A stretch of DNA of 64,000 nucleotides from Planctomycetota bacterium (lineage in GTDB: Bacteria; Planctomycetota; GCA-002687715; DRQF01): the NCBI GenBank assembly GCA_020639295.1, contig JACKGY010000005.1:372001-436000 (forward strand). The letters run 5' to 3'. The number at the start of each line of letters is the position of its first letter. Position 1 is the stretch's first letter. A program made the position numbers and the translations under genes. The notes under the pieces were generated by a model. That model searched no databases and had not been told where the DNA came from. It saw nothing but the letters and a program-made list of their open reading frames with translations. This document shows, piece after piece, positions 1 to 8,574 of this stretch.

Positions 1-326
1 TCGCCGATCAGGAAGCTCGTCACCAACCCGACGAGGGTCCAGCAGGCCATGAGAAGCGGGGTCAGGCTGACGTAGCCCATCTCGCGCAGCAGGGTTCCCT
101 GCAGGACGCTCCAGGCGCCGAGGAACTGGGTACCGAAGACCAGGAAGCCGAGGCCGCCACGCAGACCGGGGTGTCCGGTGAACCGGGTGAACAGGCAGAT
201 CTGCAGGATGACGAAGATCGCGACCGGGTTGACCTTGTAGAGGACCATGTCCCAGACTCGGTCGTTGTATTCGCGGATCTCCGCCGGCGCGCGTGCGGCC
301 GGCCCGGGCTTTGGCGTTCTCGTCAT
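1..326 (-). CDS. Integral membrane protein, C-terminus cut off by window edge
   Basis: The first 108 residues are visible, starting at an ATG read from position 326. A short basic, Pro/Ala-rich cytoplasmic head (MTRTPKPGPAARAPAEIREY) is followed by at least three hydrophobic stretches (VAIFVILQICLF; GGLGFLVFGTQFLGAW; LLMACWTLVGLVTSFLIG), so this is a polytopic inner-membrane protein. I do not recognise the family. It is transcribed divergently from the lipoprotein gene at 369. A TAGAAT hexamer on the minus strand at 335-340 sits only a few bases before the start codon and could be a -10 element giving a nearly leaderless message; this is weak evidence. Confidence 0.7.
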   Translation of the reverse strand, partial: MTRTPKPGPAARAPAEIREYNDRVWDMVLYKVNPVAIFVILQICLFTRFTGHPGLRGGLGFLVFGTQFLGAWSVLQGTLLREMGYVSLTPLLMACWTLVGLVTSFLIG

Positions 327-368
327 GGCGCGGTATTCTAACCGCGAATCGAGCTTGCGAATCCCCGG

Positions 369-761
369 ATGACCCGGCCCATGACCCGCTTTCTCGCCCT
401 CGTGTTCGTCCTCGCCCTCGCCGGCGCCTGCGGCGACGGTCCCGGCCCGGCGCCGGAACCGAAGCGATCGGAGACTGGCGACCAGGGCGGCGGCGCCGAG
501 GTCACGATCGCGGCGCGGCCCCGTCTCGAGGCCCTCCGCCACGCCGGCGGCTGGCGCCTCCGGCTCGGTCCGCCGCTTCGCCCCGGGCGCCCCGACCCGC
601 CCGAGACGGCCCTGATCGAGGACGAGAAGGGCGAGGAACTGGCCCGCGCGCCCTTCGACCAGGACGGCGTCCATTTCGATCTGCGACGCTCCGGCCTGGT
701 CCGGGGCGTGCTCCTCTATGCCGATGGTTCGAGGCTCGCCGCCGAGCTGGTCCTGCCGTGA
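369..761 (+). CDS. Small lipoprotein of unknown function
   Basis: The product has 130 residues. The N-terminus (TRFLALVFVLALAGAC) is a textbook lipoprotein signal peptide with lipobox LAGAC, so the mature protein should begin at Cys21 and be lipid-anchored in the envelope. A low-complexity Gly/Pro/Glu linker follows, then about 85 residues with beta-strand character (ALIEDEKGEELARAPFDQDG). An in-frame ATG at 381 is an equally good start. The stop codon overlaps the GTG start of the next gene (GTGA), so the two are translationally coupled and probably act together. No family recognised. Confidence 0.75.
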   Translation: MTRPMTRFLALVFVLALAGACGDGPGPAPEPKRSETGDQGGGAEVTIAARPRLEALRHAGGWRLRLGPPLRPGRPDPPETALIEDEKGEELARAPFDQDGVHFDLRRSGLVRGVLLYADGSRLAAELVLP

Positions 762-1417
762 GTTCATCGCCCCGGACCCCGGTGGTCGTCTACCTGCTCG
801 CCGCCCTCGTGGTGGTCGGGATCTACCTGGTCTGGCGGACGGGCCGCGCCCCGGGCGAGGAGGCCATCCAGCGCTGGTCACGCGCGAGCTTAAGCGTGGA
901 CGAGATCGCCGCCGGTCTCGCCCAGGACGACCCGGAGACTCTGGGCCACGCCCTGACCAGGCTGCAGCTCCGCCTCGGTGGGGCCGACGGCGGCCTGCCC
1001 GAGGGCTTCATCGCCGAGCACTGGTCCGAACTCGAAGGCCTGCGGACCCATGACGACGCGAGGGTCCGCCACGCCCTCTGCCCGGTGCTCGCCTTCGCGC
1101 CCGATCCCCGGGCGACGCCCCTCCTCCGCCACCTGCTCGAGGACGAGAATCCGACCGTGGCCCTGAACGGGGCCATCGCCCTGGCGGCCCGGGGCGACGA
1201 CGCCGGCGCCGGCCGGCTGCGGGCCGCGATCGAGGGTCTGCGCGGCGAGCAGAACGACCAGCGCCGGGCGCTCCTGATGAGCTTCCGCCACGTCGCCCGG
1301 GCCGGCGACCGCGACTTCGTCGCCGACGAGATCGAACGTGCCCGCCTCGATCGCGACCAGGAGCGCCTCGGCTACTGCCAGGACGCCCTCGCGCGGCTCG
1401 ACGGCGATCGGCATTGA
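758..1417 (+). CDS. Membrane-anchored HEAT-repeat protein
   Basis: I place the start at GTG 758, overlapping the upstream stop codon by 4 bases; the longer open frame upstream of it is the shadow of the lipoprotein gene. The product has 219 residues: a single N-terminal membrane segment (VVVYLLAALVVVGIYLVW, about residues 8-25), then alpha-helical repeats with HEAT signatures such as DDARVRHALCPVLAFAPDP and DENPTVALNGAIALAARGDD. HEAT repeats normally form protein-binding scaffolds; the partner here is unknown, and the coupled lipoprotein is the obvious candidate. It probably faces the periplasm or cytoplasm from the inner membrane; orientation is not resolved. Confidence 0.75.
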   Translation: MSSSPRTPVVVYLLAALVVVGIYLVWRTGRAPGEEAIQRWSRASLSVDEIAAGLAQDDPETLGHALTRLQLRLGGADGGLPEGFIAEHWSELEGLRTHDDARVRHALCPVLAFAPDPRATPLLRHLLEDENPTVALNGAIALAARGDDAGAGRLRAAIEGLRGEQNDQRRALLMSFRHVARAGDRDFVADEIERARLDRDQERLGYCQDALARLDGDRH

Positions 1418-1662
1418 ATTCCGGAAAGCCGACGAGTCCGGGCCCGGCGTCGGACCTCCCGCTGGCGCGGCGGAATCCGCGTCGGCAGCGGGGAGCGCGG
1501 GGATTCGTCCCCCCGCCGGGGAATATCCCGCGAACCCGGATCGCTTAAGCCTGCGGATCGCTGGCGAGCGCTCCCGCAGGGCGCTACAAGGTAGCGGCCC
1601 GGGAATTGCGGTCGGCGGCGCGTCGCCCGCAAGGAAGCTGATTCGAGACCTGAAAGCGGAAC

Positions 1663-3888
1663 ATGAGCGCGCAGCAAGACAAGGCGAAGGCCACGGACGG
1701 TCGGCAGCTGTCGGGAGGCATGATCCGACCCGAGAAGGGTCACATGCCGACCCTCTTCTCGCTGATCCTCTTCTGGTGGCTGGCCACCATGGCGATCACG
1801 GTCGCGCTGCCCTATCTGCTCTACCGGCACAGTGACCAGGAGCCGAGCGGCGGCAAGATCATCTTCTGGTCGGTCCTCTGCCTCGGTTCCACGCTCAACG
1901 GCGCGCTCGCCTACTGGACCTTCTACAACAAGGGAGCCCGGGCCCGCGACTTCGTCATCGGCGCCCTGCTGCTGCCCTTCGCCTTCCCGCTGCTCTCGAT
2001 CATGCACCGCGGCAGCCCGGACGGCCCGCCCGAGCAACCGCGCGGCCTGGTGAGATGGCTCGATCGGGTGGCCTACCTGCTCGGCGACCTCAAGTTCGGG
2101 ATCGCCCAGCTCGCCCTCCTGCTCCTGTTCCTCCTGCGCGCGACCATCTACGAGAACCAGTTTTCCGACAAGGGCAACGAGGCCGCCTACGCCAGCTACT
2201 ACAACAACCCGCTGATGGGCCTCCTCTTCGCCCTCTTCTTCGCCACCATCTACTGCGCCACGATGCGCAAGTACCCCTTCCGCTGGCACCAGGCCGGCTG
2301 GCTCATGGTCCACGCCGGCCTGCTGGCGTTGATGATCGGCTGCATGATGATGTACTGGGGCACGGTCTCGGCCTACACCTTCCTCTACGAGGGTCAGACC
2401 GTGGCGCGCGCCTACTCCAACGACGTCCGCGAGCTGGTGGTCAGCATCCCCTCCCTGGGCCTGCAGGAGACGCACCGCATCTCGGTCGACTTCGATCCCG
2501 CCGAGGAAGAGGTCGAGCAGCTGATCCCGATCCGTTCCGAACTGAACGGCCGGGTCGAGGAGTTCGAGCTCCGCATCGACCGGAGCCTCGCCAAGGCGGA
2601 GTTCTTCGAGGGCCTCATCCCCTCGGACGACCAGCGGGACGGCCCCGGCATCCGGGTGCGCATCACGGCGCCCGGTTCCGAGGAAGAGAAGGTCATGCTC
2701 GCCAACGGCAGCAGCGGCACCCTCGAGCTGGGCAGCCTCCAGCTCATGGTCCAGGGCCTTCGCGACGAGAGCTTCATCGACTCGATCGGCAACGCCTACG
2801 CGGCGACCGATAGGACCCGCGGTCGCCTGCGCGTCCGGCGCGAGGGCAAGCAGATCGCCGAGATCCCCATCCTGCTCGGCGACCAGGCCGGCGACGACCT
2901 CGGCCAGGGCCGCATCGTCGCCTCCACGGCGACCACGGTCGACGGGCTCCGGATCAAGGCCGAACGCTACTTCGACCTGATCCAGCTCGACGCCGACGGC
3001 CGGCCGATGGATGCCAACCCGGGCCAGGCGAACAGCCCCGGCCTCGCCCTGCGCATCGATGGCGACCAGGGCAGCGCGCTGGTCAACGTCGCCTCCCGGC
3101 TCAGCCGCCCGCTGCCCGGGGACAACGTCTACGGCCTCGATTTCGATTACGAGGTCCTGCACGAGATCCCGATCAACGTCGGTCAAGTCCTGATCGCCAT
3201 CACCCAGCGCGACGGCTGGGTCGTGGTGATGGGCACGAGCGACGGTCTGCGCCACGAACGGCTGGCGATCGGCCAGCCCTACGCCTTCTCGGACCGGGCC
3301 CCGATCCGGTTCACGGTGCTCGAGGCCCTCGAGCGCGCCCGCTTCGACGAGGGTCTGCGGACCTCCAAGAGCCGCAACACCTTCCGGGCGCTCCACGGCA
3401 CGATCAGCGCCGGCGGGACCAAGGAGAGCTTCTGGGTCGTGCATGGCAACAGCGTCCCGAAGTCGGTCCGGATCGGCGCCCGGGTGATCAACCTCGAGTA
3501 CCGGTCGCGGCGCATCGAGATGCCCTTCAGTCTCAGCCTTCTCGACTTCCGCCAGTTCGAGTACGCGAACAGCGGCAAGCCGAAGAAGTTCGAGACCAAC
3601 CTGGTGCTGCGCGACCCGAAGGCCGGGGTCGAGGAGGCGGTGCTCATCGACATGAACCACCCGCTCGGTTGGGGCGGCTATCGTTTCTTCAACGGCAGCC
3701 CGATCCTCGACGACAAGACCGCGCGCCGCGGCGTCGTGCTCACGGTCGGCGCCAACCCGGGCTATCCGGTCATCATCATGGCCTCCCTGCTGATCTTCGT
3801 CGGGATCATCGTGGTGTTCTTCTTCAAGGGCAGGATCAGGAACTGGGACACTCGTAGGCGACAGGCGGCACTGGCCGCCAGGAGTTGA
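1663..3888 (+). CDS. resB: ResB/CcsB-like cytochrome c maturation protein
   Basis: The product has 741 residues. System II cytochrome c maturation uses ResB (CcsB) with ResC (CcsA) to carry heme across the inner membrane and ligate it to apocytochromes. Hydrophobic segments lie at about 29-50, 66-85, 97-115, 147-165, 187-203 and 212-232. The last of these is preceded by RWHQAGWLMVHAG, whose histidines are plausible heme ligands. A roughly 470-residue extracytoplasmic beta-rich region follows, with one final membrane segment at about 707-725. The conserved C-terminal ResB pattern (MNHPLGWGGYRFFNGS) is recognisable. The protein is longer than classical ResB and has extra N-terminal helices. The ccsA gene follows at once, and the spacing supports one operon continuing into nth. 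Confidence 0.88.
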   Translation: MSAQQDKAKATDGRQLSGGMIRPEKGHMPTLFSLILFWWLATMAITVALPYLLYRHSDQEPSGGKIIFWSVLCLGSTLNGALAYWTFYNKGARARDFVIGALLLPFAFPLLSIMHRGSPDGPPEQPRGLVRWLDRVAYLLGDLKFGIAQLALLLLFLLRATIYENQFSDKGNEAAYASYYNNPLMGLLFALFFATIYCATMRKYPFRWHQAGWLMVHAGLLALMIGCMMMYWGTVSAYTFLYEGQTVARAYSNDVRELVVSIPSLGLQETHRISVDFDPAEEEVEQLIPIRSELNGRVEEFELRIDRSLAKAEFFEGLIPSDDQRDGPGIRVRITAPGSEEEKVMLANGSSGTLELGSLQLMVQGLRDESFIDSIGNAYAATDRTRGRLRVRREGKQIAEIPILLGDQAGDDLGQGRIVASTATTVDGLRIKAERYFDLIQLDADGRPMDANPGQANSPGLALRIDGDQGSALVNVASRLSRPLPGDNVYGLDFDYEVLHEIPINVGQVLIAITQRDGWVVVMGTSDGLRHERLAIGQPYAFSDRAPIRFTVLEALERARFDEGLRTSKSRNTFRALHGTISAGGTKESFWVVHGNSVPKSVRIGARVINLEYRSRRIEMPFSLSLLDFRQFEYANSGKPKKFETNLVLRDPKAGVEEAVLIDMNHPLGWGGYRFFNGSPILDDKTARRGVVLTVGANPGYPVIIMASLLIFVGIIVVFFFKGRIRNWDTRRRQAALAARS

Positions 3889-3896
3889 ATCGACCC

Positions 3897-5780
3897 ATGG
3901 CAAACAGGAAGCTCCTCTTCGGTTTCGGCACCTTCGCGCTGCTCGTCGGCCTCGTCGTCATCATCTGCCTGATCGGCGCCTACAGCGGCTACCGGCGGGT
4001 CGAGCGCGAGCAGGACCAGCGCGACAAGTTCGCGGCCCTCAACACCGAGATCTCGGCCGAGGCCCTCGACGCGGTCGCCAACCTGCCGATGATGTACAAG
4101 GAGCGCGTGCAGCCCTTCGACTCGATCGCCCGCTCGAAGCTGCGCCAGGTCTCCGGCAGCCGCAAGCTCTACGGCGTTCCGGCCACCGCCCTGATGGCCG
4201 AGATGCTGTTCAACGATGCCTTCGACTGGCAGGACACCCCCCTCTTCCACGTCGCGCACGAGGTCAACAAGGAGCGCCTCGGCGTGGCCAGCGTCGACAG
4301 TCTGGCGTCGCTCGGGCAGATCAAGGGTTCGCTGCCCCTGATGGAGGCGATGGGCGAGGCCCGCGACCGGGCCATGGACGGCGCCTCCACCAAGGTCGAC
4401 GACGAGGTCTTCACCCTGCTCGGCCTGGGCGAGGAGGCGAAGCAGCGCTTCCGGAGCCTCCTGCTCTTCGTGCCGCCGACCCAGGCCCAGTACAACTCGG
4501 AGACCCCCGACTACCTCGACTGGCATCTGGTCGATGACGCCGGCGCCGCCGGTCACGACCCGAAGCTCCTCGCCCGGATGGGCGAGGACCTGAGCGCGCT
4601 GCGCAAGAACTGGACCGCTCGCAACAACGCCGGCATCGTGGCCGCGGCCAAGGGCCTGCGCGCGACCATCACGGAGATGTCGCCGGTCAGTCTGCCCTCG
4701 CAGGCCGACTTCGACCTGGAGCGACGCTTCAACCGGGTCCAGCCCTTCGTCTATGCCGGCTGGCTCTTCTTCGGCACCGCGGCCTTCGGCATCTTCGCCT
4801 TCGCCTTCGGCAAGAAGTGGCTCAAGTGGGGCGCCTTCGCCTTCGCGGTCGCCGGCCTCGGCCTGATGGCCTGGGGCTTCTACGCCCGCACCGTGCTCGG
4901 TTTCCAGGTCACCATCACCAACCTCTACGAATCGATGGTGGCGACGGCGGCGGGCCTGACCCTGATCGGCGTGGGCTGCTCCTTCCTGCCGCGGGTCGGC
5001 TCGGTCTTCCTGGCCATCGGCGGCCTGGGTTCCTGGGTCCTCCTGCTGATCGTCGACGCCTTCTCGGTGAAGTTCGACCCGGGCATCGGCGGCACCATCG
5101 CGGTGCTGGCCAACAACGTCTGGGTCCACATCCACGTGCCGGTGGTGATGCTGGCCTACTCGGCCTTCGCCCTGGCCTTCCTGGCCTCGCTCCTGGCCCT
5201 GCCCTGGTCGCTGTTCAGCGATCGCAAGGGTCGTGACCCCGACCTGAAGATCATCCTCAAGGTGTCGACGATCGCGGTCGACGTCGGCTGCGTGCTGATG
5301 TTCGCCGGCCTGATCCTGGGCGGCATCTGGGCCTACGACAGCTGGGGCCGCTTCTGGGGCTGGGACCCCAAGGAGACCTGGGCCCTCATCCTCTTCCTCT
5401 ACTACATGGTCATCGTCCACGGCCGCTTCACCAACTGGCTGAACGCCTTCTGGACCAACTGGCTGCTCTTCCTCGGTGGCAACATGCTGCTGTGGACCTA
5501 CTACGGCACCAACGAGCTGCTCGCGGGCCTTCACTCCTACGCCAACTCGGCGGGCGGAGCCGGCTTCTGGGACAACTTCGTCCACGAGCGCAACCGCTGG
5601 TTCGTCTGGACCACGCTGGGCATGGGCGGCATCTCGTTCCTCTCCCTCTGCGCCTACCTGATGACCGGCGGCGCCAAGCGCGCCCATCCGGGCGGAGCGG
5701 AACGGCCGGTCGACGCCGGGATCGAGGCCGACGACCCCGACTTCACCGACGAGCCCAACGGGCTCGTCAGGCCGAATTGA
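3897..5780 (+). CDS. ccsA: CcsA/ResC-type heme handling protein (System II)
   Basis: I chose ATG 3897, 12 bases after AGGAG; an in-frame TTG at 3885 overlapping the resB stop is possible. The product has about 627 residues. One N-terminal membrane helix and a periplasmic domain of about 260 residues precede a polytopic region of CcmF/CcsA type. The tryptophan-rich WWD motif is intact (WGRFWGWDPKETWALI, about residues 485-500), and a histidine-bearing segment WVHIHVPVVMLAY lies before it. In the family the WWD motif and flanking His residues present heme for attachment to CXXCH motifs. Together with ResB it forms the cytochrome c synthetase. No c-type cytochrome gene is visible in this window. 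Confidence 0.9.
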   Translation: MANRKLLFGFGTFALLVGLVVIICLIGAYSGYRRVEREQDQRDKFAALNTEISAEALDAVANLPMMYKERVQPFDSIARSKLRQVSGSRKLYGVPATALMAEMLFNDAFDWQDTPLFHVAHEVNKERLGVASVDSLASLGQIKGSLPLMEAMGEARDRAMDGASTKVDDEVFTLLGLGEEAKQRFRSLLLFVPPTQAQYNSETPDYLDWHLVDDAGAAGHDPKLLARMGEDLSALRKNWTARNNAGIVAAAKGLRATITEMSPVSLPSQADFDLERRFNRVQPFVYAGWLFFGTAAFGIFAFAFGKKWLKWGAFAFAVAGLGLMAWGFYARTVLGFQVTITNLYESMVATAAGLTLIGVGCSFLPRVGSVFLAIGGLGSWVLLLIVDAFSVKFDPGIGGTIAVLANNVWVHIHVPVVMLAYSAFALAFLASLLALPWSLFSDRKGRDPDLKIILKVSTIAVDVGCVLMFAGLILGGIWAYDSWGRFWGWDPKETWALILFLYYMVIVHGRFTNWLNAFWTNWLLFLGGNMLLWTYYGTNELLAGLHSYANSAGGAGFWDNFVHERNRWFVWTTLGMGGISFLSLCAYLMTGGAKRAHPGGAERPVDAGIEADDPDFTDEPNGLVRPN

Positions 5781-6427
5781 CCGCGGCCGAGGAGTCAGAA
5801 GAGAAGAGGCGGTTGCAGCGGATCTTCAGGAAGCTGGACCGCCTCTTTCTTCAGCCCCGCTGCGAGCTCGACCACGAGGGCAGCTTCCAGCTCCTGGTCG
5901 CCGTGATCCTGTCGGCCCAGTGCACCGACAAGCGGGTCAACATGGTGACCCCCTTCCTCTTCGCCCGCTTTCCCGACGCCGCCGCGATGGCCCGGGCCGA
6001 CCTCGCCGAGGTCGAGGAGCTGGTGAAGAGCACCGGCTTCTTCCGCAACAAGGCCAAGAACATCGTCGCCACCGCCCGGCGACTCGTCGCCGACTTCGGG
6101 GGCGAGGTGCCGGCCGACATGGCGGCGCTCCTGAGCCTGCCGGGTGTGGCCCGCAAGACCGCCAACGTGGTCCTCGGCGAGTGCTTCGGCATCGCCGAGG
6201 GCATCGTGGTCGACACCCACGTCGCCCGCCTCAGCAAGCTCCTCGGCCTGACCGAGGCCAGCGACCCGGTCAGGATCGAGAGGGAGCTCATCGCCCGGGT
6301 GCCGCGGTCGCGCTGGATCAAGTTCGCGCACCAGCTCATCCTGCACGGCCGGCGCACCTGCATCGCCCGGCGGCCGAACTGCGCGGCCTGCCTGCTCCGG
6401 CCCGACTGCCCTTCCGCGCGTCCATGA
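5777..6427 (+). CDS. nth: Endonuclease III (DNA glycosylase/AP lyase)
   Basis: The start is set at TTG 5777, overlapping the ccsA stop (TTGA), because Nth homology begins just after it; the longer open frame upstream is a ccsA shadow. The product has 216 residues, the normal length. The helix-hairpin-helix LPGVARKTANVVLGECFG carries the catalytic Lys, and VDTHVARLSKLLGL the catalytic Asp. The C-terminus ends in the 4Fe-4S cluster pattern C-x6-C-x2-C-x5-C (CIARRPNCAACLLRPDC). It removes oxidised pyrimidines and nicks the abasic site during base excision repair. Coupling to cytochrome genes is likely only operon packing. Confidence 0.93.
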   Translation: MTAAEESEEKRRLQRIFRKLDRLFLQPRCELDHEGSFQLLVAVILSAQCTDKRVNMVTPFLFARFPDAAAMARADLAEVEELVKSTGFFRNKAKNIVATARRLVADFGGEVPADMAALLSLPGVARKTANVVLGECFGIAEGIVVDTHVARLSKLLGLTEASDPVRIERELIARVPRSRWIKFAHQLILHGRRTCIARRPNCAACLLRPDCPSARP

Positions 6428-6463
6428 CCCACCGCCCTCGGCCCGGCGCCGAGCTCGGGCCCC

Positions 6464-6523
6464 GATCGACCAGGTCGAGAGCCTCGAGATGGAGCAGGTC
6501 TTCCGCGAGCTGCGCGAGAGGGT
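6464..6523 (+). pseudogene. Relic of a gspF (type II secretion) gene
   Basis: These 60 bases differ at only about four positions from 55613-55672 inside gspF of this same window. Read in frame they give IDQVESLEMEQVFRELRERV against IDQVESREMEQVFRDVREKV in GspF. Resemblance ends abruptly on both sides: no start, no flanking GspF sequence, and a stop at about 6600. It sits between nth and the next gene. It is best read as the last recognisable piece of a duplicated or transferred gspF copy. Confidence 0.6.
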
Positions 6524-6618
6524 CGGCGATCGATCGAGGCGAGGCCAGGATTTCCTGGGTCCGAAGGGCGGCGGCCTTCGACCTTCCTCATGCCCCCGAC
6601 GATGACGGGTCCCACGTC

Positions 6619-7017
6619 ATGAGAACGATCCTGATCCTGCTCCTCCTCGCGTCGACTCCCCTCCTGGCCCAGAGCTACGAGAAGCTGGAGGGGCGGCGGC
6701 TCGGCCAGTTCAGCAAGACCGCCGGCGCGTCCGAAGCCGGCAAGCTGGTCGCCTTCCAGCTTCCGGCCTCGATCCTGGCCAAGGCCGAGATCGGCAAGGG
6801 TCCGCCGAAGGGCCGCCGGCACTTCCTCTGGCAGAAACTGAGGATCGAGGTGGACGAGAACAACTGCTACTGGCGCCAGACCCTGCGCAAGCTGGCCAAG
6901 GACTCGAAGGGGAGCCTGATCCTCAAGGGCCGGGTCTCCTGGCGGAAGGACGGCAAGGGCGGCCGCGACCACTTCCTCCTGCTCGACAGCATCCAGAAGT
7001 CGACCGGACGATCCTGA
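6619..7017 (+). CDS. Small secreted protein of unknown function
   Basis: The product has 132 residues. The N-terminus RTILILLLLASTPLLAQ is a Sec signal peptide with cleavage expected after LLAQ. The mature part of about 115 residues is rich in Lys/Arg and alternates hydrophobic strands (LVAFQLPASILAKAEIG; LILKGRVSWRKDG; DHFLLLDSIQKS), so a small beta-rich fold is likely; an OB-like fold is possible but not demonstrated. The family is not recognised. The stop is 18 bases from the stop of the convergent gene at 7036. Confidence 0.65.
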   Translation: MRTILILLLLASTPLLAQSYEKLEGRRLGQFSKTAGASEAGKLVAFQLPASILAKAEIGKGPPKGRRHFLWQKLRIEVDENNCYWRQTLRKLAKDSKGSLILKGRVSWRKDGKGGRDHFLLLDSIQKSTGRS

Positions 7018-7035
7018 GCCGCCCGGTCGCCGGGC

Positions 7036-7884
7036 TCAGTTGCCCGAGCCGGCGGTCCGGCCGCTCGCCCCCTGGGTGGCCGAGCCGGGCGTCGCCGGGG
7101 GTGCTCCGAAGGCGTCGCGCAGGCGGTTGAGCTGGTCCATCTGCTTCTGCTGTTCCTCGAGGAACTTCTGGTGCTGCTCGGAGCTCATGTAGCTCTCGGC
7201 GTCGCGACTGACGTCGGACATCGTGGTCTCGATGTCCATCGCCGCCTTCTCCTTGTCGGCGGTGGCCGCATCGCGGTCCATGAGGACCTCGATGGCGGGC
7301 ATGTTCTTGTCGAAGGCGGCCGTGGCCGATTCGGTCAGCCGTCGGGTCTGCTCGGGATCGAGCTGGAGCTGGCGCGAGACCCGACGGAGGTTCTGGTTGA
7401 AACCCATGCGCGCCATCGGGGCGAACTGGCGGACCGGGTTGGCCTGCTTGCGAACCTGGGCCTTGACCCGCTCCTCGACGTAGGCCGCCAGCGCCGCCGC
7501 CGCCTCCTCGCTGTCGAGGGCGGCCGCGATCGCGGCACGGGTCTCTTCGACGCCGGCTCCCGACCTGGCCGCGGCGAGCTTCTCGCCGAGACCGGCGACC
7601 TCCTCGCGGAGCTTTGCGATCTCCTGGTCGAAGCCGACCCGCAGGTCGCGGACGGCCGCGGCGTCGGTGTCGGCCAGGGCACGTCCGAGCTGCCCCTCGA
7701 GCCGCTCCTGACGCTCCTGGATCTCCTTCACCGACTCGAGCAGGCGGGACATCCGGGCCTCGAGGACGTCACTGCTGGCCAGGCGCCCGTCGCCGTCGCC
7801 ACCGTTGCCCTGCCAGGTGACGAGCCCGATCGAGGCCACGCAGGCCAGGACGACTGAGATGAAGATGGTGGCGAATGGCTTCAT
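7036..7884 (-). CDS. Membrane-anchored periplasmic coiled-coil protein
   Basis: The start is the ATG at 7884 (MKPFATIFISVVLACVASIG), where a membrane anchor or signal segment begins. The product has 282 residues. After the anchor comes a long heptad-like region, about residues 38-150 (RMSRLLESVKEIQERQERLEG; EIAKLREEVAGLGEKLAAA), then a helical C-terminal half with a QLQLDPEQTRRLTE segment. That segment resembles the LxPEQ signature of Spy/CpxP-type periplasmic helical proteins; this is a similarity of pattern, not a firm assignment. The tail is low-complexity Ala/Gly/Ser. It probably extends into the periplasm as a helical spacer. Confidence 0.6.
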   Translation of the reverse strand: MKPFATIFISVVLACVASIGLVTWQGNGGDGDGRLASSDVLEARMSRLLESVKEIQERQERLEGQLGRALADTDAAAVRDLRVGFDQEIAKLREEVAGLGEKLAAARSGAGVEETRAAIAAALDSEEAAAALAAYVEERVKAQVRKQANPVRQFAPMARMGFNQNLRRVSRQLQLDPEQTRRLTESATAAFDKNMPAIEVLMDRDAATADKEKAAMDIETTMSDVSRDAESYMSSEQHQKFLEEQQKQMDQLNRLRDAFGAPPATPGSATQGASGRTAGSGN

Positions 7885-8574
7885 GACGAGGTCTCCATGG
7901 GGCGCGAGCGGCGTCGCCGTCAGGGGACAGCTGTCCCTGGCGAGTGTCCTACGAAGGGGACAGGCAGGTCCAGCCATCGCCTTCCCCTTTCCTCCGCCCG
8001 CAACCGCGGGGCGATCGACACGGCGTTCCAACCATCATGGGTCAGGAGGGTTACGCCTCCGGCCGAGAAAATCGCGAAGTCGTGATCCCGAGACGCCGCG
8101 CCGGTACGGAAGTTGTTTCTCCGTAGATCGTTCGGCCCAAGGGCCGGACGGGCTCAGATCCGATCGTTCTCGCGAAGCCCCGGTGGGCGACGCCAACATT
8201 GTGTCAATCATCCGCTCCATCTACACACCGACCGGCTTCCGAGAGTCAGTCGGCGCCGTCCAGGGAAGTCCCGGACGCGGAGCGAGAACGGGAAGGAAAG
8301 CAGGAAGCGCTCCTCTGCTCGCGGAGGGGCGCTTCTTCTTTTGCCCCGAGGTCGATCGCACCTCGGCCTGGCCCTGAAACCGGTGACCCGCGCAAGCGAG
8401 GCCCTGAGACCGCGCCGACCCGCGGTCGCGAGACCGAAGGACGCGACGACGGGCCCTGGGCCGGTCGCCAGGGCGCGCGCTCCCCAGGGCTCCGAGGCAG
8501 CTCCATTGCCCGGCCATGCCCCTCGGGCAACCGAAGCCCCGCGGTCGAGCCCGGGCGGCGGTGAACGCCGACAC
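7885..8574. other. 690-base stretch without a convincing gene
   Basis: Several open frames cross this stretch on both strands, but they overlap each other, continue into neighbouring genes as shadows and show no family resemblance. What is visible is a palindrome at 7924-7937 (GGGACAGCTGTCCC) just upstream of the minus-strand gene at 7884, with further GGACAG half-sites nearby that could be an operator, and a good intrinsic terminator reading rightwards at 8305-8342. A short plus-strand non-coding transcript ending there is possible. Confidence 0.4.
8305..8342 (+). terminator. Intrinsic terminator with no obvious upstream gene
   Basis: An 11-bp stem (AAGCGCTCCTC pairing with GAGGGGCGCTT, one G-U pair) with an 8-base loop is followed by CTTCTTTT on the plus strand. 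The minus-strand reading has a poorer T run, so it fits a rightward transcript, although no coding gene ends here. Confidence 0.6.

Noticed and set aside
8040..8130. c-di-GMP (GEMM) riboswitch
   Set aside because: A GCCTCCGGCC stretch recalls the GEMM core, but the required tetraloop and paired stems do not fit, and no gene starts downstream on that strand.
8240..8342. Signal recognition particle RNA or RNase P RNA
   Set aside because: GGAAGGAAAGCAGG resembles the SRP apical motif and CAGGGAAGTCCCGG faintly resembles RNase P, but the partner strands of the conserved loops are missing.
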